This document shows, in pieces, positions 52,366 to 62,437 of a DNA stretch of 64,000 nt (the stretch's first letter is position 1; every line of letters begins with the position of its first letter). Source of the DNA: Candidatus Poribacteria bacterium (GTDB lineage: Bacteria > Poribacteria > WGA-4E > WGA-3G); NCBI GenBank assembly GCA_026706025.1, contig JAPOZO010000035.1, forward strand, positions 1 through 64,000. The letters are read 5' to 3'. Under the pieces are notes generated by a model. That model saw only the letters and a program-made list of their open reading frames with translations. It searched no databases and had not been told where the DNA came from. A program made the translations under genes and the position numbers.

Positions 52366-54198
52366 CTATCCCACCTCGTCTATGATTTCTTGCAGATCGG
52401 CTTGGAGTTCATCAACCGGTTGTCGGTAGATATCCATTGTGCCATCATCTGTTTTTTTGATGATCGTGTTATATTTGCCTGCACCCGGTTCCTCTTTCTC
52501 TGGATGATCGTCTCGTGAATGTGCCCCGATGCTTGCCCTGCGTTCTAATGCTGCAAGCGCAATCGCCTCGGAAACCGTGAGTAGGCAGTCAAGATCAAGC
52601 GCAGTATGCCACCCAGCATTGTATTCTCGATTGCCGATAGCGTGGACGATCTCCGCTTTTTCGCGTAGGTCTTGGATCTCCGCCAAGGCTTGTGTGAGAC
52701 TTTCTTGGCTTCGGGCAATTCCTACGAGTTCCTGCATTTTTTCTTGGAGTTGTGCTTGGATGTCGTAGGGACCCATTTGGTTGCCATTGCTATTGTTTGG
52801 CGGGTTCTCGAACGGTTTTAGTGTATGCCCGGCGATTGTATCAATTTCTGCTGCATCAAGTGGAACTGCTTCATTTTCCATTGCAAACCGCGCGGCGTAC
52901 TCACCAGCACGCTTGCCGAAGACGAGCAAGTCAGATAAGGAATTACCGCCAAGTCTGTTCGCACCGTGTAAACCCGCAGCGCATTCGCCTGCCGCGAAAA
53001 GTCCTGGAACCGCTGTCATCTGTGAGTCTGCATCGACGCGGATACCGCCCATGATGTAGTGCGTCGTCGGACCGACTTCCATCGGTTCTTGTGTGATGTC
53101 GATGTCAGCGAGTTCTTTGAACTGGTGGTACATACTCGGCAGTTTCCTACGGATATGTTCAGGCGCGTTCGGAATTTTTTCCTTAATCCACGCTATATCC
53201 AAGAAGACACCGCCGTGTGGGCTGCCCCTGCCTTCTTGCACTTCCCGAACAATACAGCGGGCAACGTGATCGCGTGTTAAAAGTTCAGGTGGACGGCGCG
53301 CTTCTCGATCACCTTGCGTATACAGCCATCCTTCTTCGGGGTTATCCGCCGTTTGGTTCACATAAAGTTCAGGGATGTCGTCAAACATGAAGCGTCTGCC
53401 TTCGCTGTTTGTAAGGGTACCGCCTTCACCACGGACGCCCTCTGTAACCAAAATACCTCGGACACTGGGGGGCCACACCATACCCGTCGGGTGGAATTGG
53501 ACGAATTCCATGTCAATAAGTTCCGCCCCAGCGTGGTATGCGAGGGAATGTCCATCACCGGTATATTCCCAACTATTGCTTGTAATTTTGTATGCCTTCC
53601 CGACACCACCTGTTGCCAAGACAACGGCTTTCGCAGCGAAAACTTTGAAACGTCCTTTTTCACGCTCGTAACCGAAAGCACCCGATACCCTGTCCCCTGT
53701 TTTCAGAAGCGAAACGACGGTATTTTCCATGTGCACTTCAATGCCTTGATGGATGCCGTGATCCTGTAAAGCGCGGATCATTTCCAATCCTGTCCGGTCT
53801 CCGACGTGTGCGAGGCGTGGGTATTGATGTCCACCGAAGTTCCGCTGAAGGATACCACCTTCTTGTGTCCTGTCAAAGAGTGCACCCCATGCTTCAAGTT
53901 CACGGACGCGGTCAGGGGATTCCTGTGCATGGAGTTCTGCCATGCGTGCGTTGGAGAGATATTGTCCACCGCGCATGGTGTCGGCAAAGTGGACGCGCCA
54001 GCTGTCTCTTTCATCAACATTCGCCAAAGCAGCAGCGACTCCGCCTTCTGCCATGACAGTGTGTGCTTTACCAAGCAGAGATTTGCACACAAGTCCTACT
54101 TTAAGGTCGCCTACAGCGGCTTCAATGGCAGCGCGAAGTCCCGCGCCACCTGCTCCGATTATTAATACATCATATTCATGCGTTTCGTAAGATGCCAC
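52366..54198 (-). CDS. sdhA: Succinate dehydrogenase flavoprotein subunit
   Basis: A 610-residue SdhA. FAD-binding GAGGAGLRAA near the N-terminus; the flavin-attaching His is in KAHTVMAEGG. Substrate residues are in QFHPTGM, HYIMGG and NRLGGNSL, with LLTRDHVARCIVREV as the RDxxxR Arg segment. It oxidises succinate to fumarate, or the reverse. Begins with GTG at 54198, with GAGGAAA 8 nt upstream. About 210 bp of mostly featureless sequence separates it from sdhB. Part of an sdhC-A-B operon. Confidence 0.94.
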   Translation of the reverse strand: MASYETHEYDVLIIGAGGAGLRAAIEAAVGDLKVGLVCKSLLGKAHTVMAEGGVAAALANVDERDSWRVHFADTMRGGQYLSNARMAELHAQESPDRVRELEAWGALFDRTQEGGILQRNFGGHQYPRLAHVGDRTGLEMIRALQDHGIHQGIEVHMENTVVSLLKTGDRVSGAFGYEREKGRFKVFAAKAVVLATGGVGKAYKITSNSWEYTGDGHSLAYHAGAELIDMEFVQFHPTGMVWPPSVRGILVTEGVRGEGGTLTNSEGRRFMFDDIPELYVNQTADNPEEGWLYTQGDREARRPPELLTRDHVARCIVREVQEGRGSPHGGVFLDIAWIKEKIPNAPEHIRRKLPSMYHQFKELADIDITQEPMEVGPTTHYIMGGIRVDADSQMTAVPGLFAAGECAAGLHGANRLGGNSLSDLLVFGKRAGEYAARFAMENEAVPLDAAEIDTIAGHTLKPFENPPNNSNGNQMGPYDIQAQLQEKMQELVGIARSQESLTQALAEIQDLREKAEIVHAIGNREYNAGWHTALDLDCLLTVSEAIALAALERRASIGAHSRDDHPEKEEPGAGKYNTIIKKTDDGTMDIYRQPVDELQADLQEIIDEVG

Positions 54199-54236
54199 GT
54201 TAATGTTTCCTCTTTCTTCTCAATTATAAACACTTC

Positions 54237-55055
54237 TTAAAATGTAATCCAGTCCTGACCCACTGCCGGTGCTATAAAGCGGACGTATACATCCGAAAAA
54301 CCGACCCAGCAGAGACTCATCCATGCCCAGAGCATGTGCCGACGATTTAAGCAGCTGACACAATTGTATGCTTGCCGACGGACCGGTGCTTTGGAGAGCA
54401 AGTCAACAGCACCGCCGACCAAGTGTCGTAAAGAGTGACATCCGAGCGTATAACCGCCTAAAAGGACGACGTTACCTGCCAAAATGATGGTACCTACGCC
54501 GATGCCAAAGGTTGTCCCACCATTACCATCGTCGAACCAAAGTGCTTTCCATACATCGTAAGCGAGAATACCGATAAAGACGATTGCGAGATAAAGGAAA
54601 TATCTATGGATATTCTGTATAATCAATGGAAACGAATGTTCGCCCCTGTAGTTATTACGAGGTTCTGACACTGTGCAAGAGGGTGGGTCTGCCCAAAATG
54701 CTTTGTAATACGCGCCGCGATAGTAGTAGCATGTAAAGCGAAATCCAAGTGGTGCCCACATAATCAGGACTGCCGGGGTAATGAAACCTGGTATCCAAGA
54801 CGGCATCGGACCAAACCAACTGTGGTCAAGACTATGCGCCACCCCTTCAGTACCGAAAAGCACCGGTGAGTAGAGAGGTGATAGGTAGGGGCCGTGAATG
54901 AAATGATCCCCTTCAAAAACGCGAAAGAGTCCGTAAAGGACGAAGATTCCCAACCCGAGAAATACCGCTAAAGGCTGTAGCCACCACGCGTCTCGGCGTT
55001 GGGTTTGGAACGGACGGGGTTCCATTGTTAACGTGAGTTCTGGATGTTGGGTCAT
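54237..55055 (-). CDS. sdhC: Succinate dehydrogenase membrane-anchor subunit
   Basis: A 272-residue membrane protein with about five membrane segments (near 30-50, 92-110, 150-170, 185-208 and 245-265). Conserved His for haem or quinone lie in NIHRYFLYLA and GCHSLRH. It is longer than the usual SdhC or SdhD and looks like the fused anchor found beside Actinobacteria-type SdhAB. The identification rests mostly on context, as it lies directly upstream of sdhA. Confidence 0.72.
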   Translation of the reverse strand: MTQHPELTLTMEPRPFQTQRRDAWWLQPLAVFLGLGIFVLYGLFRVFEGDHFIHGPYLSPLYSPVLFGTEGVAHSLDHSWFGPMPSWIPGFITPAVLIMWAPLGFRFTCYYYRGAYYKAFWADPPSCTVSEPRNNYRGEHSFPLIIQNIHRYFLYLAIVFIGILAYDVWKALWFDDGNGGTTFGIGVGTIILAGNVVLLGGYTLGCHSLRHLVGGAVDLLSKAPVRRQAYNCVSCLNRRHMLWAWMSLCWVGFSDVYVRFIAPAVGQDWITF

Positions 55056-55284
55056 AGACGATTTTTCCTTACATTACATTAAAATTTCTTATCTTAAGAA
55101 CATTCGGGAGTCGTGTCATCAATAACTTGTAAAGTTTTTGCTCAGATGCCTCGTACAACAATAGTATATTTATGAAAGATATTTGGATTATTCTGTGCCA
55201 TTTTTAGTTTTGTGGGAACAGAAACCTTACCCACCGGACGCAGCGGGGAAACTATGTCTGTCTAAAAATCTCTATGTGAGTGGA

Positions 55285-55977
55285 TCAGTCTTTTTTATTT
55301 TCGTTGCTTCGAGCCGGCGGTGGCGGAAGGTATTTCCAACCGAGGGCTTTATTTTTTTCTGTTTCTGCCACTAAATAGTCATAAAGTTCCTGCATAGAGT
55401 TGAATTTAGCAGCAAATGCTTCTTTCATCCGATAGCATTCTTCTAAGACAGGATCCATGCGGGTGTCAATTTTTTCTTTCACTTGAATTTCCTCAATAAG
55501 TTCTATAGGTGTGCAGAGAGTTGTGGGTTGAAATCCAGCTGCGTGACAAACTTCGTTTATCAGCTGCCGTTTGGTTTCATTCACAATGTGCTTATAGTTC
55601 CAAGAAATTAAGTATTCAATGCTGTTCACCGCGGCAACAGCGATATGTTGTGCATCCGGCATCAAGTTTTGTGGGACAGCACCAGCATCTATAAGGTCTT
55701 GGGCAAGCATATTCGCCGCTGGTGACATATCCAATACGGTTAAACCCGCCAACACCTCACGCCTTCGTTGGGCTGCTATTGGATCACCTTCCCTGATTTC
55801 ACTGACAACTATGTTTGAAATAATAAACTCAAAGTTATCGGCATATTCTGTCCACAGTTGTTGCGTTGCTTGTTGCCGGGCGGCCAATGTTACATCGTGG
55901 CTTGGTCTTGCGACTAAATAACTGACCACAGTTGTTTCGACGTAGACTTTTGGTTTGATTATATTATATTGTATCAT
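55285..55977 (-). CDS. PIN-domain toxin fused to antitoxin-like domain, second locus
   Basis: A 230-residue homologue of the ORF at 21437. PIN domain 1-160 (KPKVYVETTVVSYL, E14, E60, D109, SWNYKHI, TLCTPIELIEE), then an antitoxin-like part (DPVLEECYRMKEAFAAKF and a basic tail). The border again carries a ribosome site (GAGGAAATT) before an in-frame GTG at codon 166 (55482). The C-terminal domain is more diverged than at the first locus, but the layout is conserved. No duplicated antitoxin here. Isolated gene. Confidence 0.75.
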   Translation of the reverse strand: MIQYNIIKPKVYVETTVVSYLVARPSHDVTLAARQQATQQLWTEYADNFEFIISNIVVSEIREGDPIAAQRRREVLAGLTVLDMSPAANMLAQDLIDAGAVPQNLMPDAQHIAVAAVNSIEYLISWNYKHIVNETKRQLINEVCHAAGFQPTTLCTPIELIEEIQVKEKIDTRMDPVLEECYRMKEAFAAKFNSMQELYDYLVAETEKNKALGWKYLPPPPARSNENKKD

Positions 55978-56139
55978 GCAATGCGGTTTTTGTCAAATTA
56001 CAGAGTTGTTCAGTCAGTATTAACGCAGCCTCCACAGCAACACCGTGCAATCATTACTTCCGCTGGCGAGTATCTGCCCAAGTGTTTTCTTCATTACCAA
56101 CTTTCCTTTTTGATAAAACGGATCAACAATACCAAACAT

Positions 56140-58107
56140 TCACTGTCGATTTTGTGATGTTGAAGGTGCCAGGTCCCACAGAAGGACTGAACAGTCCAGA
56201 CTTCCACTGACAAGCATTTTTCCGTCAGGACTAAACGCCACACTATTGACCAAAGACGTGTGCCCTCTGAATGTTTTCTTGTGTTTGCCTGTTTCAAGGT
56301 CCCATAGATGGATGTTGCCTTCCGCTCCACCGCTTGCGAGTGTGTTTCCACTGGGACTAAATGCTACACTAATGACCCATAGTGTATGTCCAAAGAGCGT
56401 TCGCTTGAGTTCACCTGTTGCGGTGTTCCACAAACGGATCTCACTATCTCCACCACCACTGACAATTGTATTTCCATCGGGACTAAATGCTACGCACTTA
56501 ACCGGTTTTGGATGTTCCATGAGCGTTACCTTAGCTGTACCTACATCCCACAGTCGGATGGTACCGTCCGGACTCCCACTGACAATAGTTTTCCCATCCG
56601 GACTAAGCGCGATGCTGTTGATGACATCTATATGTCTAAGTTGTCCGGGGACCGTGAGCGGGGGCGTGAGCGTCTGTTTGTGTTTACCGGTATGTGCATC
56701 CCAAAGATGAATTCTTTCCATGCCACTGCCAGAAGCGATCGTTTTTCCATCGGGACTGAACGCCAAGCATTCAGCATAGACTCTTCGTTCTATGGGTGGA
56801 ATTCTGGGTGTCTCTGTGTCTAAATCCCATAAATGAATACCCTCACGACTCCCACTGGCAAGTGTTTTTCCATCGGGACTGAACGCCAAATCATTGGTCC
56901 AAGCCGTGGATTCAGAAATTGTTTTCTTGTGTCTCTTTGTTTGTACGTCCCATAGGTAGATGTTGCCTCTAAAACTATCGTTAGCAATTGTTTTTCCATC
57001 AGGGCTGAACGCGACACAATCGACCGAAGACAAGTACCCCGCAATTGTTTTCTGGATCTCCCATGTTTCAACGTTCCATAGATAGATACCAGCTCTGCTG
57101 CCAGTTGCGAGTGTTTTTCCGTCCGGACTGAATGCTACACGCCTAACTCCAGGATACATTTTAGTGAGCATTTTCTTCAGGGTTCCGGTTTTTACATCCC
57201 AAAGGAGAATGGGGCCGTCAAAACTTCCACTAACAAGGGTGTTACCATCCGGACTAAACGTAATAACACTCCAGACATCCTCATGCTCAGTAAAGGCCAT
57301 CTTTTGTTTCCCTGTATCAGCATCCCACAAGCCGATAGCGTATTTCCAATTTCCAGCAGCAATGGTTGCCTTTACAGCAGCAATGGTTTTCCCGTCTGGG
57401 CTGAAGACTACGCTTAAGACCGAACCCCTCTCGTCGGGAAAAGTCATCTTATGTTTGCCTGTTGGCATATCCCACAAGCGGATGCTGCCATCTGCGCTGC
57501 CACTCGCAAGGCTGCTGCCATCGGGACTGAAAACCACGCTCCGGACCTCATCTGTGTGTCCGATGAGCGTTTGCTTGAGCTCAACCGTATCTGCATCCCA
57601 TAAGCGGATGTTACCATCATCACTACTAACAAGCGTTTTTCCATCGGGACTGAATACAAGCGTATTAATTCTGAATCCATCGTCTCTAATTCTGAGTTCA
57701 TCGTCTGCTTCAATGAATCTCTTCTTATGTGTGGCGCCAATGAATCTCTTCTTATGTGTGCCTGTGACCTTATTCCTGACGTGGATGGTACCATCCGAAC
57801 TTCCAGTGGCGATCGTTTTTCCATCCGGACTGAACGCCACAGCTTTGACTAATGCTGTGTGTCCAGTGAGTAGGTCAATCTCTCGGTAGGTAGATGTATC
57901 GTAGAGCCAGACCCCAATACCACTCGCTACTGCGAGTTGTGTCCCATCTGGAGAATACTTTATTTCGGCGATCTTACCTTTCCCAAATCGCGCGATGGCA
58001 CCTTCAGGGAGATTCATTTGCGTATAGTCTTCGCCGAAGGTGTTGGATAGCAGCAGAAATGAAATGAGAAAAAGCGGCAAAAAAATGGAGAATACCCTAA
58101 TATTCAT
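56140..58107 (-). CDS. Exported WD40-repeat protein
   Basis: A 655-residue protein with a signal peptide (FSIFLPLFLISFLLLSNTFG) and about 13 WD40 blades (VAFSPDGKTIASGS and RLWD pattern throughout), probably two seven-bladed propellers. It shares the N-terminal motif LPEGAIARFGKGKI with the WD40 protein at 59063. A propeller of this kind outside the cytoplasm suggests a binding scaffold. No enzymatic domain is seen. No LTTTWG tail: it ends at WDLAPSTSQNRQ. Confidence 0.9.
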   Translation of the reverse strand: MNIRVFSIFLPLFLISFLLLSNTFGEDYTQMNLPEGAIARFGKGKIAEIKYSPDGTQLAVASGIGVWLYDTSTYREIDLLTGHTALVKAVAFSPDGKTIATGSSDGTIHVRNKVTGTHKKRFIGATHKKRFIEADDELRIRDDGFRINTLVFSPDGKTLVSSDDGNIRLWDADTVELKQTLIGHTDEVRSVVFSPDGSSLASGSADGSIRLWDMPTGKHKMTFPDERGSVLSVVFSPDGKTIAAVKATIAAGNWKYAIGLWDADTGKQKMAFTEHEDVWSVITFSPDGNTLVSGSFDGPILLWDVKTGTLKKMLTKMYPGVRRVAFSPDGKTLATGSRAGIYLWNVETWEIQKTIAGYLSSVDCVAFSPDGKTIANDSFRGNIYLWDVQTKRHKKTISESTAWTNDLAFSPDGKTLASGSREGIHLWDLDTETPRIPPIERRVYAECLAFSPDGKTIASGSGMERIHLWDAHTGKHKQTLTPPLTVPGQLRHIDVINSIALSPDGKTIVSGSPDGTIRLWDVGTAKVTLMEHPKPVKCVAFSPDGNTIVSGGGDSEIRLWNTATGELKRTLFGHTLWVISVAFSPSGNTLASGGAEGNIHLWDLETGKHKKTFRGHTSLVNSVAFSPDGKMLVSGSLDCSVLLWDLAPSTSQNRQ

Positions 58108-58157
58108 AACGAAGGTTCTCCTTTAGCGAAAACCGATTAGCCTCATAGCCTTTTCGC

Positions 58158-58247
58158 ACGCGTGTGTCAGCGACCTTTTTGTAGGAGCGAGTGTTTTTGC
58201 TGGGGGGTTTCCCAGTGCTCGCGATCCGTTCCTTTTCACACACGCGT
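58158..58247. repeat. Intergenic palindromic repeat, copy 2, inside a longer inverted repeat
   Basis: The GCGAGTGTTTTTGCT and TTTCCCA with CTCGCGAT core (58187-58224) matches the repeat at 5884. It is framed by ACGCGTGTGT (58158-58167) and ACACACGCGT (58238-58247). The right arm overlaps the end of the epimerase gene. Confidence 0.55.
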
Positions 58248-58973
58248 ATGCGTCAACGGTTCCCAACCGAGTAGGCGTTTCGCTTTTGAGAGGTTGATTT
58301 CCTTCTGTTCGTGGTCTCCCGCGATGAAGAAAGCGTCAAAGCCTTCGTGTTCAACTGAGATGGCAGCGAGGTAGGCAGTCGCTAAGTCTTGCTCATCTGT
58401 CCACCAGATGTGCACTGACGAATTTTTCGGTTGGTTGTAACGCTCAAGCCACTGTTCACGTGTAGAAGGTCCCGTAATTCGCAAGGCGATAAGCGACATA
58501 CCGTGTTCCCGCGCGAAGTATTCGCAGACCTGCTCACCGAAGCCTTTGGTTAACCCATAGACACCGGGATTATCGCGCGGCACGACATCTTCATAAGGGA
58601 AGTTGTTTCGCGTCCGCTCATGCACGGTGAAGGTGCTTGTATAAACAGCGTGTCGGATGCCTGCTTCCTTCGCTGCATGTAGAACGATATGCAGCCCCTT
58701 GGCGTTTACCTCATAGTTTGCGACAATATCGCTGAAATCCGCGACAGAGGAACGATCACTCGTCGGTTGCAGCATGACCATATAAACGAACGTATCCATC
58801 CCTTTCAATGCTTCTTGAACGATGTCGGGGTCGGTAACGGATCCTTGGATATAGTCTATAGCGGTATCCTTAGGCGGGTTGACATCAAGGACTCGGAAAT
58901 TGTGATGGCTCTTCATGTAAGGGAGCGTCATGGTTCCAACGTGTCCCGAACCGCCTATCAGTAGAACGTTCAT
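58236..58973 (-). CDS. NAD-dependent epimerase/dehydratase (extended SDR)
   Basis: A 245-residue extended short-chain dehydrogenase. NAD motif GGSGHVG (7-13), an acidic end of the second strand (VLDVNPP), catalytic YGLTK (the YxxxK) and Ser/Thr in VYTSTFTV. It probably acts on a nucleotide sugar or related compound. It is shorter than a typical epimerase (about 310). The stop codon lies in the right arm of the palindromic repeat. Confidence 0.85.
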   Translation of the reverse strand: MNVLLIGGSGHVGTMTLPYMKSHHNFRVLDVNPPKDTAIDYIQGSVTDPDIVQEALKGMDTFVYMVMLQPTSDRSSVADFSDIVANYEVNAKGLHIVLHAAKEAGIRHAVYTSTFTVHERTRNNFPYEDVVPRDNPGVYGLTKGFGEQVCEYFAREHGMSLIALRITGPSTREQWLERYNQPKNSSVHIWWTDEQDLATAYLAAISVEHEGFDAFFIAGDHEQKEINLSKAKRLLGWEPLTHTRV

Positions 58974-59062
58974 TAATTTCTCTCCTATTTCGTCAGTATT
59001 GCGTGATTTATCTGAATGTTTATTGGACGGTCAGCATTAATATTTGCTGTGATAGAGACGGG

Positions 59063-61231
59063 TTACAGTAGTGTGGAGAAATCCCATAAGAGTATCGTGC
59101 CATCTGTCCTCCCGCTGGCAAGCACTTTCCCATCGGGACTGAATGTCAGGCTTGAGATGCCCCCCGTATGTCCTGTAAGCGTTTTGAGATGTTCACCCGT
59201 GTGAGCATCCCAAACACGGATTTCTCCGCTTAAAGCCCCACTACTGAAATGTCCGTTGCCCCAGTAATACCACCAGTCTCCACTAACGATATAGCTTCCA
59301 TCTGGACTGAATACTACGCTTGAGACCACATTTTTATGTTCTGTGAGGGTTTTGAGAAGTTCGCCAGTGTGAGCATTCCACAAGCGGACTTCCTCACCGG
59401 TGCTGTATGTGCCTTCATAACCCATCCAATGTCCGCTGCCGCTGGCGATAGTGCTTCCGTCTGGACTGAAAACCACACTATTGATTACAGACGTATGACC
59501 TTTGAGAGTTTTGAGAAGTTCACCAGTGTTAGCATTCCATAGGCGAATTTCTTGCCCCACACACGTTCCCTGATCCTCGCTTCCACCTAAATATACCAAT
59601 CTCCCACTCCCACTGGCGATAGTGTTTCCATCCGGACTAAAGGTCACAGTGTTGGCGTTCTCTATATGTCCTGTGAGGGTTTTGAGGGGTTCACCTGTGT
59701 TGGCGTTCCATAAGCGGATGGTTCTGTCGTTACTTGCACTGGCGATTGTCTCGCCGTCCGAGCTGAAAGCGACACTATTCACCGAATCCGTATGTCCCAT
59801 CAGCGTTTTGAGGCGTTTACGTGTGCTGACATTCCATAAGCGGATGGTTCTGTCGTTACTTGCACTGGCGATTGTCTCGCCGTCCGAGCTGAAAGCGACA
59901 CTATTCACCGAATCCGTATGTCCCATCAGCGTTTTGAGGCGTTTACGTGTGCTGACATTCCATAAGCGGATGGTTCTGTCGTTACTTGCACTGGCGATTG
60001 TCTCGCCGTCCGGACTAAAAGCGACACTGTTGACAGCATCCGTATGTCCTATCAACGTTTTAAGGAGTTGATTAGTGTGGGCATCCCATAGGTGGATGTT
60101 GTTCCCTCCACAACTAACAATCGTGTTTCTATCTGGGCTGAAAGCCACACTTCCGATTGAACCTATATCTTTTCCTCTGAAGTTATTATCTTCTGAACCT
60201 CTATTTTCCCTAAGACCCTCGAGGAATTGGAGAGTATGAGCATTCCGTACAGATATACCTGTTTCGCTTGCAATCGCGCATGTCCTTCCATCCGGACTGA
60301 AAGCTGCACTGACCGCAGGAATTTGAACTTCCTTGATGTATTCACCGGTGTTGACATCCCATAAGCAGACACCGTCGGTGCCAGTACTAATGAGCCTATT
60401 TCCGTTTGGACTAAAAACCACGCTATTGACAGACTTCGTATGTCCTACAAGATATTTGATGAATTCACCTGTGTGAGCATTCCATAGGCGGATGGTTCCA
60501 TTACCACTGCCGCTGGCGATCATATTTCCGTCCGGACTAAAAACGACACTGTTGACATCACGACCCTCAAAATCTTCAAAAGCCGTACGTTTTTTGAGGG
60601 TTTTGAGGAGTTTGCCAGTCTGAACATCCCACAAGCGGATATTGCTGTCCCATTCATTTCCACTATTGGCGAGCGTCTTTCCATCCGGACTGAAACATAC
60701 GCTCAAAACTTCATAGGGTCCTCCGAATGATTTGAGAAATTCGCCTGTTGTGATATCCAATAATGTGGTTCCTATACTTCCCATCTCCGCTTCCTCTCCG
60801 CTGCCGGTGGCGATAGTCTTTCCATCTGGACTAATTGCAACGCTAAATATAGAGACAGAAATTTTGAAGGTTTGAATATGCTTGCCTGTGTGCCTATTCC
60901 ACACCCAGGCGGTTCCGTTTTCATTGCCACTCACGATGATACTTCCGTCTGGACTGAATGCGATACTCCTGACAGGTCCCATATTTCCCGTAAGAAGTGC
61001 CACTTCGCTATGGACTGTCATATCATAGACCCAAATGCCAGCACTTCCCGCTGCCGCTAAATGCATACCATGCGGTGAATACGCTATTTGTTTGATGTTG
61101 CCTTTCCCGAGGCGAGCTTTAGCACCTTCCGGCAAACGCCAACGTGTGCTTTCTTCAGTGAAGCCGTTTGGTTGAGAGAATATAAACAAAAAGATGAACG
61201 TCAGGAATATCGAAGAGACGGTTTTCTTCAT
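59063..61231 (-). CDS. Exported WD40-repeat protein with recent internal duplication
   Basis: A 722-residue protein with a signal peptide (IFLTFIFLFIFSQPNGF) and about 14 WD40 blades (e.g. SVAFSPDGETIASASNDRTI). The N-terminal LPEGAKARLGKGNI motif is shared with the protein at 56140. Two blades are encoded by identical 126-bp units (59709-59834 and 59835-59960), and a third unit starts the same and then diverges. Probably a surface or periplasmic propeller. No LTTTWG tail. Confidence 0.9.
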   Translation of the reverse strand: MKKTVSSIFLTFIFLFIFSQPNGFTEESTRWRLPEGAKARLGKGNIKQIAYSPHGMHLAAAGSAGIWVYDMTVHSEVALLTGNMGPVRSIAFSPDGSIIVSGNENGTAWVWNRHTGKHIQTFKISVSIFSVAISPDGKTIATGSGEEAEMGSIGTTLLDITTGEFLKSFGGPYEVLSVCFSPDGKTLANSGNEWDSNIRLWDVQTGKLLKTLKKRTAFEDFEGRDVNSVVFSPDGNMIASGSGNGTIRLWNAHTGEFIKYLVGHTKSVNSVVFSPNGNRLISTGTDGVCLWDVNTGEYIKEVQIPAVSAAFSPDGRTCAIASETGISVRNAHTLQFLEGLRENRGSEDNNFRGKDIGSIGSVAFSPDRNTIVSCGGNNIHLWDAHTNQLLKTLIGHTDAVNSVAFSPDGETIASASNDRTIRLWNVSTRKRLKTLMGHTDSVNSVAFSSDGETIASASNDRTIRLWNVSTRKRLKTLMGHTDSVNSVAFSSDGETIASASNDRTIRLWNANTGEPLKTLTGHIENANTVTFSPDGNTIASGSGRLVYLGGSEDQGTCVGQEIRLWNANTGELLKTLKGHTSVINSVVFSPDGSTIASGSGHWMGYEGTYSTGEEVRLWNAHTGELLKTLTEHKNVVSSVVFSPDGSYIVSGDWWYYWGNGHFSSGALSGEIRVWDAHTGEHLKTLTGHTGGISSLTFSPDGKVLASGRTDGTILLWDFSTLL
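59709..59960 (-). repeat. Two identical 126-bp WD40-blade repeats
   Basis: Two adjacent 126-bp units look identical by eye, and a third copy matches for about 50 bp before diverging. Unit length equals 42 codons, one WD40 blade. This indicates very recent slippage or unequal exchange. Confidence 0.8.
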
Positions 61232-61310
61232 GGGATAAATCTCCTAAGACTTACGCAAATCGAGTAAATGTAGGACATTTGGACGCAAAAAGTGCTAATT
61301 TCGATATATT

Positions 61311-61345
61311 TAACCCCCTAAATCCCCCTTATCAGGGGGACTTTA
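61311..61345. repeat. Dispersed short hairpin repeat
   Basis: CCCCCTAAATCCCCC followed by TTATCAGGGGGACTTT. Stem TCCCCC/GGGGGA at 61323-61340. This form is a common intergenic repeat in several phyla. Only one copy is seen here. Confidence 0.5.
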
Positions 61346-61459
61346 AAAAGAAATGCCTGAGTCCTATCTCCAATAGATACACCCAACAGTGTGGTTTCAG
61401 ATTGTGTTTGTTCTGGCAACCAAATACAATTGATAAGTCGTGCTTCCAGAAAATTGGCG

Positions 61460-62320
61460 TTATCCTTGATACGCATACGCACGGTGCTGAATCCGCAGAT
61501 CAAAATTGTCGTTTAGATCCCACGTCGGCATATCTGTTGGCACTTCGTAGGCGAACTGTTCCGCATCCGACGAATATGGATTGGTGCGGCGTTCATGAAG
61601 CGCGCGTTGATACATTTTGCAGCGTTGTGTCAGGAACTCCGATTGCCACCACTTGTACCGCTCGTTCCACCGGGGTGTCCGCTGATCGAAGTAGATGACG
61701 CGCCGAAGTGTATCGCTCGTGTTGATTTTACTGCCGTGCAAGACTTTGGTATGATGGAGCAGAATGTCCCCCGGTTCAACCTCTGCTGGCACTGCGTCTT
61801 CCCGTTCAAAATTGACTTCACCGCGGTCGATAACCTCCTGAGCCTCTTCAATTCCCCAGAGATGGCTCTTCGGGATGACCCAGACACAGCCGTTATCGAC
61901 GGTTGAATCATCAAGATATATGTCAACGTTGAAGATCGGGTGATTTTCGCGGATTGCATTGCCGTCTCTATGCCATCTGACAGAAGAACCGTGTTTCGGC
62001 AGTTTGAAAACAAGGGATTCATAACACGGAATAAAATCGGGTCCAATAATCCGGTGCAATAAATCACCTATAAATGGGTGCCCCAGTAACCTTAGAGAAA
62101 ATTCATTCGGGTGGGAGTGGAGATAGGTCAGATAGTACGGGATTTTTTCAGGGCCACGGTTGCACCATTCATCTGCCGGTCCGCCTGCCAAAATCTCGTC
62201 AATCAGCCGTTGACTTTCGCTTTGTGTAACAGCGAGTTCATCGGGTTGGATAACCCCTTTCAGAATGAGATAGCCGTTATCGTTGAAGAATTGAATTTCA
62301 TTGTCGGTAATTTTTTTCAT
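61460..62320 (-). CDS. Phytanoyl-CoA dioxygenase-family (PhyH) protein
   Basis: A 286-residue Fe(II)/2-oxoglutarate oxygenase. RWHRDG supplies His-x-Asp and VLHGSKINTS the distal His; an Arg follows in TLRRVIYF. Related to the gene at 19699. The start is not certain: the frame is open to ATG 62350, but the good AGGAGG site lies inside that extension, 15 nt before the ATG at 62320, longer than normal. I chose 62320. The degenerate kinase gene lies upstream. Confidence 0.85.
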   Translation of the reverse strand: MKKITDNEIQFFNDNGYLILKGVIQPDELAVTQSESQRLIDEILAGGPADEWCNRGPEKIPYYLTYLHSHPNEFSLRLLGHPFIGDLLHRIIGPDFIPCYESLVFKLPKHGSSVRWHRDGNAIRENHPIFNVDIYLDDSTVDNGCVWVIPKSHLWGIEEAQEVIDRGEVNFEREDAVPAEVEPGDILLHHTKVLHGSKINTSDTLRRVIYFDQRTPRWNERYKWWQSEFLTQRCKMYQRALHERRTNPYSSDAEQFAYEVPTDMPTWDLNDNFDLRIQHRAYAYQG

Positions 62321-62437
62321 TTTTTTAATTATGAACCTCCTATACATCATTCCATGATGGTGTTCGGTGAATTTACAGCGTCTCTGGAAATCTGTTCGGT
62401 TTCTTATGCCGCCTGGATCAAATCAAGCCATCAGAAT

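Noticed and set aside
59700..60080. Regular repeats resembling a CRISPR array
   Set aside because: The period is 126 bp, equal to one 42-codon WD40 blade, and all lies in one open frame.
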